A stretch of DNA of 64,000 bases from Colius striatus (Eukaryota > Chordata > Aves > Coliiformes > Coliidae), in NCBI RefSeq assembly GCF_028858725.1, contig NC_084771.1:2570915-2634914 (forward strand), given 5' to 3'. Each line of letters begins with the position of its first letter. The first letter of the stretch is position 1. Shown here in pieces: positions 24,301 to 35,700 of this stretch. Below the pieces are notes generated by a model. It was given only the letters and a program-made list of their open reading frames with translations, was not told the origin of the DNA and searched no databases. The position numbers were made by a program, and so were the translations under genes.

Positions 24301-27161
24301 TGCTTGCAGTGCCTCAGTGCAGAGCAGAGGACTGAAAAACCCTGTGCTGTGTTTTCTCAAGCTAAGGGTGAATATTTCAGCTTCTAAAATGTTTGTGAGT
24401 AGGAAAATTGGTGAGGGATGTGTGTGTGTGTGGTGAGTGTTCTCTGCTTCCCCCTCCTTCAGCAAGCCCCCTCCAGGCCAGCCTGAGCAGCAGGCATTTA
24501 TCTGCAGGTGTGGAAATGGCACAGAAGTCGTGGGAGATGAAATGCAAAGCAGGAGATGCACTCAACAGTGAAAACTCGATGGTGTAGTTACTGTTGTTTC
24601 TTGTCCTGGATTCACCCTTTACTAGTATACCCCGGTGCCATACCCAATCAAGAAAGGAAGTTTTCGGAAGGGAGCGCCTCCTTGTGAGGGATTCGGGAAT
24701 TGTGCACGGGTTTGGTGTGATGTTTGCAGCCACAGGGGGGCGTGGCAGAACAAAGCAGGACAAAGCAGGGCTCCTCTCACCAGCACGGCATCCCTCTGCC
24801 TGCCTGCAGTGCTGTGAAAGTGCCCGCTCCCAGTGCACTTCTAGAGCGAAAGCGGGCATCCTGCTGTGTTCAAATAGGAGTGTTGGCTTAGGGCAGGGAC
24901 TGAAACATATGTGTGAACTTTCCCACATTCCAAACCTGCCTTCACTGGGAAATCTGCTGCAGCTCCTGTGGCAGCAGAATTCTGACTTTACAGAACATGT
25001 GTGCAAATAGCAACCTGCTTCCTTTAGATTTCCCTAGAAGGGAGACCCATTTTTTCCTGCCATTCAGTACCAAAGAAGCTGCCTTATCAGTTAACAGTGA
25101 TTCATTGTGTTTGCTGGGAAATGTACAACTAAAGGAAGAGTTGAGCTGTGGTTCACCTTCAAACAAGAAGGAAGCAATATGGCTAAGAAATTGCAAGGTT
25201 TTAAAAGAGGTTAATGCATCTCCCTGCTTCTGTGGGGTTCTTGGAGAGGAGCTTCTGTTGCTGTGTGCACTTAGTGGAAAAATGATACCATGTTGGGGTA
25301 AGCCTTCACACAGCCTGGGAAGGAAACATTCCTTAACTTGCTTTTGTCTTAGGAAACCAAATCAAAACCCCACAAAACTAGAACTAGGACATCTGTGCTG
25401 TAGGTGATATTACCAGGTTTATCTCCTGTGGAACACCTGCAGGACTGTTTCCCAACAGCCAGTTTCTGGGCACACTCATATTCACAGAGTCTCAAGGGCT
25501 GGAGGGGGGCTGCAGAGCTCATCCAGTGCAACCCCCCTGCCAGGGCAGCACCACCTAGAGCAGGGCACACAGGAACCAGCTGGGTTGGAATGTCTCCAGA
25601 GAAAGAGCTTCCACAGCCCATCTGGGCAGCCCCTGCCAGTGCTGTCTCACCTCAACAGGGAACAACTTTGTCCTTGAAAAGTGACAAACTGAAATGTGTT
25701 GCTTCATCTCTTACTGCCATATTCTGGGTTTGGCATGCTGCACAACATAAACCCCAGCCTGGACTGGCTGTCTCCAAGCCCCAGGCTGTAACATCATGCT
25801 GTGGCCCTGTTGGAGAGCCTTTGATAAGCTTTCACAGAATGAAATTAGAAATTGCCTTAGCTTGTGCCCGGGATGTTTTGTACCTTGCCATGACTGGTGC
25901 ATTTAAACTTGCTGATCAGTCAATGTCTTCTGTGTATCCAAAGCAGAGATGTGCAAATAACAGCTGATCTGTGTTGTGGCTGCTAGTGCTCTGCAGCCTT
26001 TCTGTGCACTCACACCATCCTCCTTTTTGCTGGATATGCAGTGTACAGCTTGTTATGGCTGTGTGACACCCTGCCAGAAAATGTCTGTATACTTCTCACT
26101 GCCAGTCAGTGGGGTCTCAACCAGCTTCAGAATTGGGCACAGAGGAACCTGCTGAGGTTCACCAAGGGCAAGGGCAGAGTCCTGCAGCTGGGGAGGAACA
26201 ACCTCCTGCACCAGGCCAGGCTGGGGGTGACCTGCTGGAGAGCAGCTCCAGGAGACAGACCTGGCAGTGCTGGCTGATAAGAAACTGCCCATGAGCAGCA
26301 ACGTGGCCTCGTGGGCAAGAAGCCAATGGCAGCCTGGGGGCATCCAGCAGAGTGTGGGCAGCAGGGCCAGGCAGCTTCTGCTCCCCTTTTCTCTGCCACA
26401 TCTGCTGAGGCCTCAGCTGGAGTCCTGTGCCCAGTTGTGGGCTCCCCAGCTGCAGAGGGACAGGGAACTGCTGCAGAGAGGCCAGTGCAGGGCCACCCAG
26501 ATGCTCAGGGGACTGGAGCATCTTCCTTGTGAGGAAAGGCTGCGGGCCCTGGGGCTATTCAGGCTGGAGAAGAGGAGACTGAGGGGGCAGCTCATTCATA
26601 GCTCCAAATCTCTCACTGGTGGGTGTCAGGAGCTTGGGGCAGCACTTTCTTTCTGTTGTCTCCAGTGGCAGGACAAGGGGTGATGGGATGAAGCTGCAAC
26701 ACAAACAGTTCCATTGAAACACAAGGAAAAACTGTTTCAGTGCTGAGGTGAGGAAGCCCTGGCCCAGGCTGCCCAGGGAGGGTGTGGAAGCTCCTGCTCT
26801 GGAGCTCTTCAAGACCCTCCTGGCCATGTTCCTGTGTGAGCTGATGTAGGTGGGAGCTGCTTTGGCAGGGACTTGGGCTGGATGAGCTCTAAAGGTCCCT
26901 CCCACCCCCCACCATGCCGTGATTCTGTGTTGGTTTTTCCTCCTTCGTGCCCTGTCAAATCTGAGTGACTGTCAAAAGCCAAATGCTTTTGGTTCCCCCT
27001 TTGCAGACTGAGCTGTGCAGGTTGTGTGCCAGGGTTGCCTGTGTGCTTAACCCCCTGTTTCTCCCCCAGCCGTGTTGCAGAGGAAGGTTGAAGAGGTGAC
27101 AAAGGTGTGTGAGAGCCGCCGCAAGGAGCAGGAGCGCAGCTTCCGCATCACCTTTGATTAA
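15061..27161 (+). CDS. NUP62: Nucleoporin p62, complete, 12 coding exons
   Basis: Exons: 15061-15329, 16427-16818, 18294-18404, 18838-18966, 20289-20384, 21442-21550, 21690-21834, 22228-22277, 22399-22533, 23035-23146, 24018-24084, 27070-27161 (stop TAA 27159-27161). They total 1707 nt, giving 568 aa (human about 522). All introns are GT-AG and all phases fit. Residues 1 to about 369 are a Thr/Ser/Ala-rich FG-repeat domain (FGFGSG, FSFGS, FGLKV). Residues from about 370 form the Nsp1-type coiled coil, nearly identical to human: [52 protein letters not shown], ending [14 protein letters not shown]62 forms the Nup62-Nup58-Nup54 channel complex and its FG domain binds importins. The human NUP62 coding region has no introns, whereas this copy is spliced and sits beside RBM41, where humans have NUP62CL. 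Short AGC repeats lie in exon 2. Confidence 0.97.
15384..15690 (+). mobile_element. CR1 LINE 3' end, internally duplicated
   Basis: Two successive copies of the same CR1 3' segment (15390-15527 and 15530-15680, each starting GGGGCTGCCCAGATGGGCTG). It lies in NUP62 intron 1 directly after the CpG island. Confidence 0.85.
16895..17205 (-). mobile_element. CR1 LINE 3' end in NUP62 intron 2
   Basis: Reversed copy of the subfamily seen at 403-727, from the CACAGAGTCTCAAGGGCTGG tail to the CACCCTTGATGCATTTGTAA block. Confidence 0.85.
17703..18172 (+). mobile_element. CR1 LINE fragment in NUP62 intron 2
   Basis: Abundant subfamily, truncated at its 5' end at the CAGAGGGAACTGCTGCAGAG block and ending GTGAGTCTATGACTGAATAA. 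It lies about 120 bases before NUP62 exon 3. Confidence 0.88.
22616..22800 (-). mobile_element. CR1 LINE 3' tail in NUP62 intron
   Basis: Begins with the reversed CR1 microsatellite tail (ATAGAATCATAGAATGGTAG) and runs through GTCCAACCCCCCTGCAGAAG. Confidence 0.88.
25484..25680 (-). mobile_element. CR1 LINE 3' end in the last NUP62 intron
   Basis: Reversed short copy of the GGTTGCAC-tail subfamily, from CACAGAGTCTCAAGGGCTGG to CAACTTTGTCCTTGA. Confidence 0.83.
26128..26928 (+). mobile_element. CR1 LINE fragment in the last NUP62 intron
   Basis: Abundant subfamily, starting in ORF2 at the TGGGCACAGAGGAACCTGCT block and ending CCATGCCGTGATTCTGTG. It ends about 140 bases before the final NUP62 exon. 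Confidence 0.9.
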
Positions 27162-27258
27162 GAGACTCCAAGTTTAAAGGATTGACCTAAAAATAATACC
27201 CCAGAGAGTCTCCTGGATCTGGATGTCATATGATCTGGGCTTGTTGTTTTTTCCTTGC

Positions 27259-27264
27259 AATAAA
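27259..27264 (+). terminator. NUP62 poly(A) signal
   Basis: AATAAA about 98 bases after the NUP62 stop, followed by a GTGG/GTGTTTTTTCC stretch. A second AATAAA at 27644-27649 could give a longer 3' UTR. Confidence 0.75.
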
Positions 27265-28177
27265 ATGTGGTGTTTTTTCCATAGCTGGTCTTGGAGGTGT
27301 GTGAGTGGAATTCCTCCCTCCCCTGGGAGGGACTGTGTGACATTGGCTGTGCTCTTTGTTCTGGCTGCACACAGACAGGTGAGACACACAAGTGCTGCCC
27401 TTGAGGGGTTTCAGCAGGATGTGACACAGCAGCTGAGCTCTCCTGGACTTAAATGTAACTCAAATCTGTTCAATCAGGACTTCAGAAGCTTTTATTCAGG
27501 TCCTTACAGAGACAGTGTAACAAAGAGCTGTCTCCAGCAGGAGCTGCAGAGACTCAAATGCCTCTCCTTGTCTGGCTGGAGTTTATGTTTAGATCAGGTA
27601 TGTTTCCACCTCTGACAGGGGGCCTTGGTTTTGTGCTTTTGGCAATAAACTGCTCTTGTGCTGGTCCCTGTCAGCAGAATTCCTACACACTGAGAAGTGT
27701 TGGATGCAGTGGGTGGTTGGTGATTTGGTGTGCTGCAGCTTGTTGATTCCCAAGGGTGCAGGGAAGTGGGTGGTCAAGAAGTCTGCTGGGAAGAGTTAAG
27801 AGACAGCCACTACTTTTAGCTCAGGTGTGATCACACTGCACATTCCAAGGTGTCCTTACTAATAGAGGGAAGTGAATGATCCCATATTTAGCAGAGCTGC
27901 CCTCCCACTCAGCTCTGTGCTTTATGTTGCTGCAAAATGCTGGAGTGCAAATAACGTGTAAATGGGCTTTACTTTGTCTTTACCTTCCTCTGCCTGCACC
28001 CCTTTTGTCTTGTGTACCCCAAGAAAAGCAAAGAGAAGAGTGGCTTTCTAGAGTATGGGACTGACTTCAATGACACAACTGGAGTTGTTTGTTAATTGGG
28101 TGTGGGGTTTTGTTTTCTTTTTTACTGTGAGCAGATTTCATCAGCAGCTTCAAAGGAGAGGGAGGGATGTGGATGCT

Positions 28178-28597
28178 TGTCCTAGTTTTGGCTGGAGTAG
28201 AATTGATTCAATCCCTAGTAGCTGCCACAGGCTATGTTTTGGATGTGGTGTGAGAATAAAGTTGGTAACACACTGATGTTTAGCTAAAGTACTGCTGGAG
28301 TGAAGGACTTTGCAGTTTCCTGTGCTGTGAGGGAGGAGATGCACGAGAAGCTGGGAGGGAGCATGGCCAGGAGAGCTGAGCCCAGCCAGCCACAGGCTAT
28401 TCCATGCCCTGGGCCATCAGGGGCAGTGTGTGACCTGGGGGAGCTGCTGGGGCATCGCTCAGCACCTGCATCGGGCACCACTCGCCTTTCCTGTGCTGTA
28501 GTTCCCTTTTTGTTACCTCCCTTTTCCTTACACTTATGACACTATTTGGTTTCACTTCAATGACTACATCGCCTTGCCTCAGCCTGGGAGCTTTAGG
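28178..28597 (+). mobile_element. LTR fragment, avian ERV-L-like, 3' end missing
   Basis: Starts TGTCCTAGTTTTGGCTGGAG and continues with GGTAACACACTGATGTTTAG, matching the LTR at 10273. The distal part is replaced by the GC-rich RBM41 promoter region. A broken, old LTR fragment. Confidence 0.7.
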
Positions 28598-28599
28598 GG

Positions 28600-29700
28600 G
28601 GGTTTATTGCGCTGCGGGGGGAGCCTGTGCCGCGCTGCCCGCACACCGCTGCTGTGCCGGGGGAGCGCTGCCGGAGGGCCCGGGCCCCGCCGCGGCTTCT
28701 CGGGGGGAGCGGGGCCGTGTCCCCGCACGGGCGGCTGCAGCAGCGCGGCCCCGAACCCCCTGAACCGGCGGCAATGCCCTGAACCCCCTGAGCCGGGAGC
28801 AATGACCCGAACCCCCTGAGCCGGGAGCAATGCCCCGAACCCCCTGAGCCGGCGGCAATGCCCCGAACCCCCCGAACCGGGAGCAATGCCCCGAACCCCC
28901 TGAACCAGGAGCAATGCCCCGAACCCCCTTGAACCGGGAGCAATGCCCCGAACCCCTTGAACCGGCGGCGATGCCCCGAACCCCCTGAACCGGGAGCAAT
29001 GCCCCGAACCCCCTGAACCGGGAGCAACGCCCCGAACCCCCCTGAGCCGGGAGCAACGCCCCGAACCCCCTGAGCCGGGAGCAATGCCCCGAACCCCCTG
29101 AGCCGGGAGCAATGCCCCGAACCCCCTGAGCCGGGAGCAATGCCCCGAACCCCACGAACCGGGAGCAACGCCCCGAACCCCCTGAGCCGGGAGCAATGCC
29201 CCGAACCCCTTGAACCGGGGGCAATGCCCCGAACCCCCCCGAACCGGCGGCAATGCCCCGAACCCCCCGAGCCGGCGGCGGGGCCCGAACCCGCTGCGCC
29301 GTCTCCGCGGCCCGCCCGGCCCTGCCGCCACCCGCCTCCCAGCGGCCCCTGCGCCGCGCCCGGGCCGCGCTGCGGCGGCGGCGGGAGAGGCCGCAGCCAT
29401 GCGGAGGTGCGGGGCCGTGCAGAGGGTGCGGGGCCGTGCGGGCGGTGCGGGGCCGTGCAGAGGGTGCGGGAGTTGCGAGGCCGTTGCCCGCTGGCTCCGG
29501 GCGCGGTGTGGCGGCGTGTGGCGGCGCCGGAGCCCGGCCGCGCTGAGCCTCCCCTCAGGTGCCGGCGCGGCCCGGGCCTTCAGCCGGCGCCTCCGCGGGC
29601 CCGGCGCAGCCGCGGGGACGGCGAGGCCGCGGAAAGCTGCTGACTGGGAGTCCTCTGGAACCGGGCCGTGTGGGCCCGCCGCCGGGGCAGCGCCGCCTCA
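28600..29700 (+). promoter_or_regulatory. RBM41 CpG-island promoter region
   Basis: Very GC- and CpG-rich, running from the minisatellite across the first coding exon into intron 1. Core promoter motifs cannot be singled out by eye. Confidence 0.6.
28745..29292. repeat. 28-bp minisatellite at the RBM41 promoter
   Basis: About 19 tandem copies of a GC-rich unit (CCCCTGAACCGGGAGCAATG plus CCCCGAAC). It ends about 105 bases before the RBM41 start codon and makes up much of that gene's CpG island. Each plus-strand unit holds ATG-CCC-CGA-ACC-CCC-TGA. Long minus-strand frames across it are repeat artefacts. Confidence 0.93.
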
Positions 29701-32700
29701 GAACAGCTCCCCGGGCCGCCGTGGCTGCCCTCGCAGCGGCTGAGCGGGGCCGGGCCCGGCGGCTGCTGCCCGTGGCACCCCAGGGCTCGGCGGCGGCCCG
29801 CGGCGTGGCAGCACCGCGTCCCGCAGAGGCGTGCGCGGGGCTGGGTGCCGTGTGGGACTCTGCCAGGCTGGCTGCCTGCCTCCTGGCGCCCAGGGAGGGA
29901 AAAGGAAGCTTTGTATCGAGTGCTGCTGCTCGAATTCACTGTTTCTCTTTGCCTCTACATTGTATTCTCTTGACTCATTTGAAAGCAGCAGCTGTCCCAA
30001 ATCTGTTGTTTTTTCCAGGTAACGTTAGTGGGAGCTGTGGTTGAGCAGTCTTGGTGTCTTGCTGCCAGTCAGGGGCTGTACCAGCGCTGTGTTTTCAGCA
30101 GTGCTTCCCCGTTGCCTCACTGACCATCTCGGTGCTGTGCTCTTGTGCCTCAGGGTCAACAGCAGCCTGTCCAGCGATGAGCTCCTCCTGGAAGACTTGG
30201 AGACAGAAGGAGAGAGGCAGCTGAAGAGCCTCCTTCACCAGCAGCTCGATACCACGGTCTCCATTGAGCAGTGAGTCCTGGTGTGGCCCCAGGAGTGCTG
30301 CCAGGGGGTGCTGGGGAGGGTCTATGTGAGGGGCAGCAGCAGTGGTGCCCCACTGATGCCACCTCGCCAGAGAGATGTTGGGTGCAGGCTGTTGTCAAAG
30401 GTTACAGCAACACAAACGGTTCCACTTGAACACAGAAAGTCCTTTGGTGCTGAGGTGAGGGAGCCCTGGCCCAGGCTGCCCAGGGAGGGTGTGGAGGCTC
30501 CTTCTCAGGAGGTTTCCAACCCCACCTGGACACGTTCCTGTGCCCCAGCTCGAGGGGAACCTGCTTTAGCAGGGGGTTGAGCTGGAGCAGCTCTGCAGGG
30601 CCCTTCCAACCCCTGTCATTCTGTGCTGTGCAGACCCTTCCTCCTTTGCCAGGCCTGCTGCCCAGACACCCCAGCAGGAGTTAAACACTCTGTGCTTGTC
30701 TCCTGGGGCAAACGCTGGTGGTTGTGAAGACAAATGATCTGCCTGGGCCAGACACAGGAGTGAGCTTCTAGGCTCAACAGCTTGTGCCCCACCAGAATGA
30801 TCTTGTTTGTATCTGCTGGTTTGGTGTTGCAGTGTGTGCAGGATGTGTCTCCTGGCCTATGGTGCTTGGAAAAGGGTCAGGAGAGCGTGGCTCAGCTGTG
30901 CTTGGGAAATCTCTGCCTAGGTGCAGCAGCCCTGAGCATGACTGGGACGATAGGCTTGCCCTTTCCTCCAGTCTTTCAGTGCCGAGTTGCTCCTGCTGTT
31001 CTTGATGCTGTTGCATCCAGCAGAGTGTGGGCAGCAGGGCCAGGGAGCTTCTACTCCCCCTCTACTCTGCCACATGTGCTGAGGCCTCAGCTGGAGTCCT
31101 GTGCCCAGTTGTGGGCTCCCCAGCTGCAGAGGGACAGGGAACTGCTGCAGAGAGGCCAGTGCAGGGCCACCCAGATGCTCAGGGGACTGGAGCATCTTCC
31201 TTGTGAGGAAAGGCTGCGGGCCCTGGGGCTGTTCAGGCTGTGGAGAAGAGGGGACTGAGGGGGCAGCTCATTCATAGCTCCAAATCTCTCACTGGTGGGT
31301 GTCAGGAGCTTGGGGCAGCACTTTTTCTCTGTTGTATCCTGTGACAGGACAAGGGGTGATGGGATGAAGCTGCAACACAAACAGTTCCATTGAAACATAA
31401 GGGAAAACTGTTGGAGTGTTTGAGTGAGGGAGCCCTGGCCCAGGCTGCCCAGGGAGGGTGTGGAGGCTCCTTCCTTGGGGGTCTTCAAACCCACCTCGAC
31501 ACGTTCCTGTGTGACCTGATGTAGGTGGGAGCTGCAGGGGGGTTGGACTGGACGAGCTCTAAAGGTCCCTCCCAACCCCTCCCATTCTATGATGTGATAT
31601 GATATGATATGATATGATATGATATGATATGATTCTCTTGCTTTGGGTTACAGGTGCAAGTCAAAGCGAAGATGCTTCGCCCCTGCAGCTTTTTACAAGC
31701 CTTTTGGGGAGGAGGCTGCAGGAGCTCTGAGCCTGTCTCAGTTCCAGGCCCTGCAGGAGACCGACAGACAGACGGCGTCTCTCCGGGAGCTGGGGCTGTC
31801 GGACGCAGAGATCCTGCTCTGGAAGAACCGGGACTCAGCAGGGAAGGTAGGCACCTCTGCTCAGGGCTCAGCCTGCTCGCAGCCCCCTGGCATCCTGGCA
31901 CACCATGCACATCCTTTGTGAGCCCTCTGGGAATGAGCAGAGCATGCCTCTAGGCCAGCGTGATCCCACATTTCTTCTGGCCTGTTTGCTTTGCTGGACG
32001 GTCTGTGGTGGAACACAGCAAGACCTGGCTAAACTGCTGCCTCTGCCTTGATGCTCTCAAGCAAATCATTTCACCTGTTTTTAGCTGTGTAAGAAGGGTT
32101 CACAGGCTGGAAGAGGAAAAGGAGGAAATGTTTCAAAGCACCTCAGCCTCCTTGTTTCTGGATGCCATGGCTGGCTTGGGATAGCTGTCTCCAGGGAGGG
32201 TTATGTCCATTCTTCTTGGGGCTTGCAGGTGTTTCAGGGAACTTGAAATGTCCATGTGAAAACAGCAGTGCAGGGCTGTGAGACCAAGTGTACCTCTCTT
32301 TGGGGACAGTTTGTAGCAGAGCAGTGCCAAAGCAAGTTTCTCCCCTTCCCCCACCTTCACCCTTTCACGTTCCAGAAACAAGAGGCTTTGGGGATTGTCC
32401 TGTGCCAAGTGCTCTGGAGCATCTTGATCTTAGTTTTGTAAACCAGAGGGTGCAAAATAGGATCTGAGTTGACCCTTGGCTTTCCTCTGTCTCTCCTCCT
32501 CCTGAACAATAGCTGTGTGCAGGAGGAAGCATCTGTGGTAATCATGGGTTTGCCTCTTGTCAGCTGAAGTCATGACTGTCTGTGGTGTGTAAGTGCAGCC
32601 CCAGCCCTGGTGTGGCCAGCATTCAAGCTTGGTGGTGCTAATTTAGAGTGAAAACTGATGTCAGCAGCAGCAGCTCTTGTATTTGGTGTGAAATCACTTC

Positions 32701-35700
32701 TGGGATGTTTAGAAATGAAGGTTATCATGGAAAACACTGTTCTGACAGAAAGAACCAGTGGCATTAGGGTACACCTTCTACAGCTCCTGAAAGAAGAAGG
32801 ATATTAGGAGAAAAATCCCAGGTCAGGCAGTGATGTGCAGCTTTGTGTGAGAAAGCCCTGAGTGAGAAATTCCAGCAAGGAGGAATCAGCTGAGACAGAG
32901 AGGACTTCAGATTGTGCTGGAGCTTGCAGCAGAGGACTGAGTGCAGGCTCCTCTTATTTTCAGCTGCCAAGTTGCAGCTTTGTTGAAAAGAAAGTACTAC
33001 AAATGATTTCCTGGAATTGCTTTTCTATATAAACAGTCCTTTGTGCCCCCAGGGAAGCTCTGAAATGGTGAATGGAAGCCTTACCAGTGTGGGCTCGAAC
33101 AGGTGGGTGGAAAGGGAGAGGTACCCTGGGAGGGTGTTTGTCAGATTGTGCTGAGTGCAGGGAGAAAGCCTGGCTTCTTGCCTGAGGCAGAAGGGTCTGC
33201 CACAGTAAATCTTGAATTTGAGAAAGGGAAAGCCACCTACAGCCCTGTAAAAGTGTGATCTCTGGCTCCTGACAGAGGTGGATGGGGGAACAGAAGTGCC
33301 CCTGCAGAAGCTGCCTGTGTGTCTCTGTGCTGGGCAGTGTGAGCCTATGGTGAGTCCTGGCCCCATGCAGTGGGGTTGCTACAGGAATGCCAGGCTCACT
33401 GTGAGCTCTGTGCTGCAGGAGCTGGCTGCTTTCTGGGAGCTGGCTCATGTGAAGCTGGGCAGGGCTTTAGTCCTCAGCATAAACCTGCCCTTGGGTGCCA
33501 GCTGGGGTCCCCACTCTTCAGCAGGTCACAATCTCTCAGTGACGCCAGGGTCATCGACCAAAAGCTTGGTGGAACCTGGAGCTCCTGATTGCTGTAGGTG
33601 TGGTAAGTGCCAAGGGGGGGGATGTGGAGTTGCTGTAGGTGACCTTAGAAAATGTCTGTGGCTGGCAGAGGCAGAGGTTGCTGGGACAGAGGGACACAGG
33701 CAGCATCAGTGAGGCCAGGGAAAGGAGAGCAGCACAGCAAGGTCAGGAGAAAGAGGCTGTTTCTCCCCTCGAGGACTGAGGCTTGCTGAGCAGTTGTATT
33801 TCTGCCCTACCCCTGCAGTAACAGCACCTCTTGGTGACCTGCTCTTTAGGGGCTGGTCCCTAGTTGCACTTGCTGCAGGGCTGAAGGATGTGAAGTTGAC
33901 TGTCTGAGCCTCTGCAAAGGAGGTACGTGCTGGATCTGAGCAGAGCTGTGCTTGTCTTGCAGGGCTCTGGGCTGGGAGCTGCCCCAGAGGCCACCCAGGA
34001 CCGACTCCAGGCCATCCAGGAGAAGATGGAAGAACGTCAGCGCATCCTGGCTCTACCCCAGAGGTTTGCTGGCAGCAAGCAGCTGAGCAGGAGGGAGATG
34101 GAGATTGAAAATGCCCTCTTCCAGGGAACAGACCGCCACTCCTTCCTCAGGGCGCTCTACCACGAAGGTTTGTGGGCTCAGGGCTGTTCCTGCCTCTGCT
34201 CCTGCTTGGAGAGCTGAGGTGTGTGGGAGTCCAAGACATTTCTGTCTGGCCTTTTGTCCCTGAAGACATGGTTCTGTTTTGGCTCTGTGTGGGAGGAGAT
34301 ATTTTCCTCTCTTACATAAGCAGAGTGGGCTCTGGGAAGGATTGAATGCAGAGGCCTGTGCAGTCTGTGGAGAACGTGGCTGGCTGGAGCTCAGCCCCAG
34401 CTGGGGGAGGGAGAGAGCACTGGGGCTGTGCCGTGGGACAGAGCTGAGGGGCCTGCATGGGGTGAGAGATCCCCCTTCTCTGACTGCAGTCTCACAAGGG
34501 TGTGAAGGAGGCAAAGGCACAGAGCAGGGAAGAGCAGGAGTGACTTGTTGAAGGCCCCTCCCAGTATCTTTAGTGGAATTGGGGCCCAGTTGCTGGTTCC
34601 CAGTACTGTGTCTGCAGGATGACAGCACTTCTCATCCCAGCACTATTGGCCCCAAGCCTGTGGCTTCATCCCCCTTTTCTGGATGGAGAATCAAGTGTTG
34701 TCCAGAGATGGCAAAAGCTGCTCCAGGCTGCTTTACCTGGAAAACGTGGGCATGAGGCTCCAGCCCAGGCTGGGGGTGTGTGTAAGACAGTGGATGCAGG
34801 GGAACTTCCACACTCCAGCTCTTAACTCCTAAAACACTACTTTGATCAGTGTTGATGCTATCCAAGCTGACCCAGTGTCCTCTGGCCCCTGCAGCCTCCT
34901 TTGGTGTCAGTGGTGTGGCACTTAGCAAAAGCAAAGGCAGAGAGGTTGAGGCTCATAGGCTGGGAGACACCCCTCTCACTTCTGTCCTCGTGTCCACTAG
35001 ATTAAAGGACATTCACTGATCAGTCCACACCATGAACCTTCTTTAAACTCAGGAGCTTAATCTGATGTTGTCCCTGGGAGCCAAATGTTGACATTCTAAA
35101 TGCATCTGGGCTGCCCTGTTGTGGCAGGGTCCTGCTGCCCAGTTGGGGAAGCTGCTGGCCATCAGGCAGTGGGCACTGAGCACTTGCATTGTGCATCATT
35201 TGTTTGGGGGTTGCCTTGTTTTCCTGTTCCTTTTTTCCTTATTTCTCTCTGTTACATTTATTGTCATTAGTTGTATTGTTACTATTAGTAGTAACTGGGA
35301 CTGGAGCATCTTCCTTGTGAGGAAAGGCTGTGGGACCTGGGGCTGTTCAGCCTGGAGAAGACTGAGGGGGATCTCCTTAACACAGCCATTTAAAAGGTGA
35401 ATGTCAAGAGGATGGGGAGGCACTTTTTTGCTGTTGTCACAAGTGACAGGACAAGGGGCAATGGACATAAGCTGGAACACATAAGTTCCACTTAAACACA
35501 AGGAGAAGCTCCTTTAGTGCTGAGGTGAGGGAGCCCTGGCCCAGGCTGCCCAGGGAGAGTGTGAAGACTCCTTCTCAGGAGGTTTCCAACCCCACCTGGA
35601 CATGTTCCTGTGCCCCCTGAGCCAGGGTAACCTGCTTTAGCAGGGGCTGGGGCTGGAGCAGCTCTGCAGGGTCCTTCCAGCCCCAGCATTCTGTGACTGC

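Noticed and set aside
28579-29400. Minus-strand frames of 190-273 residues over the RBM41 promoter
   Set aside because: Translation of the 28-bp GC-rich minisatellite.
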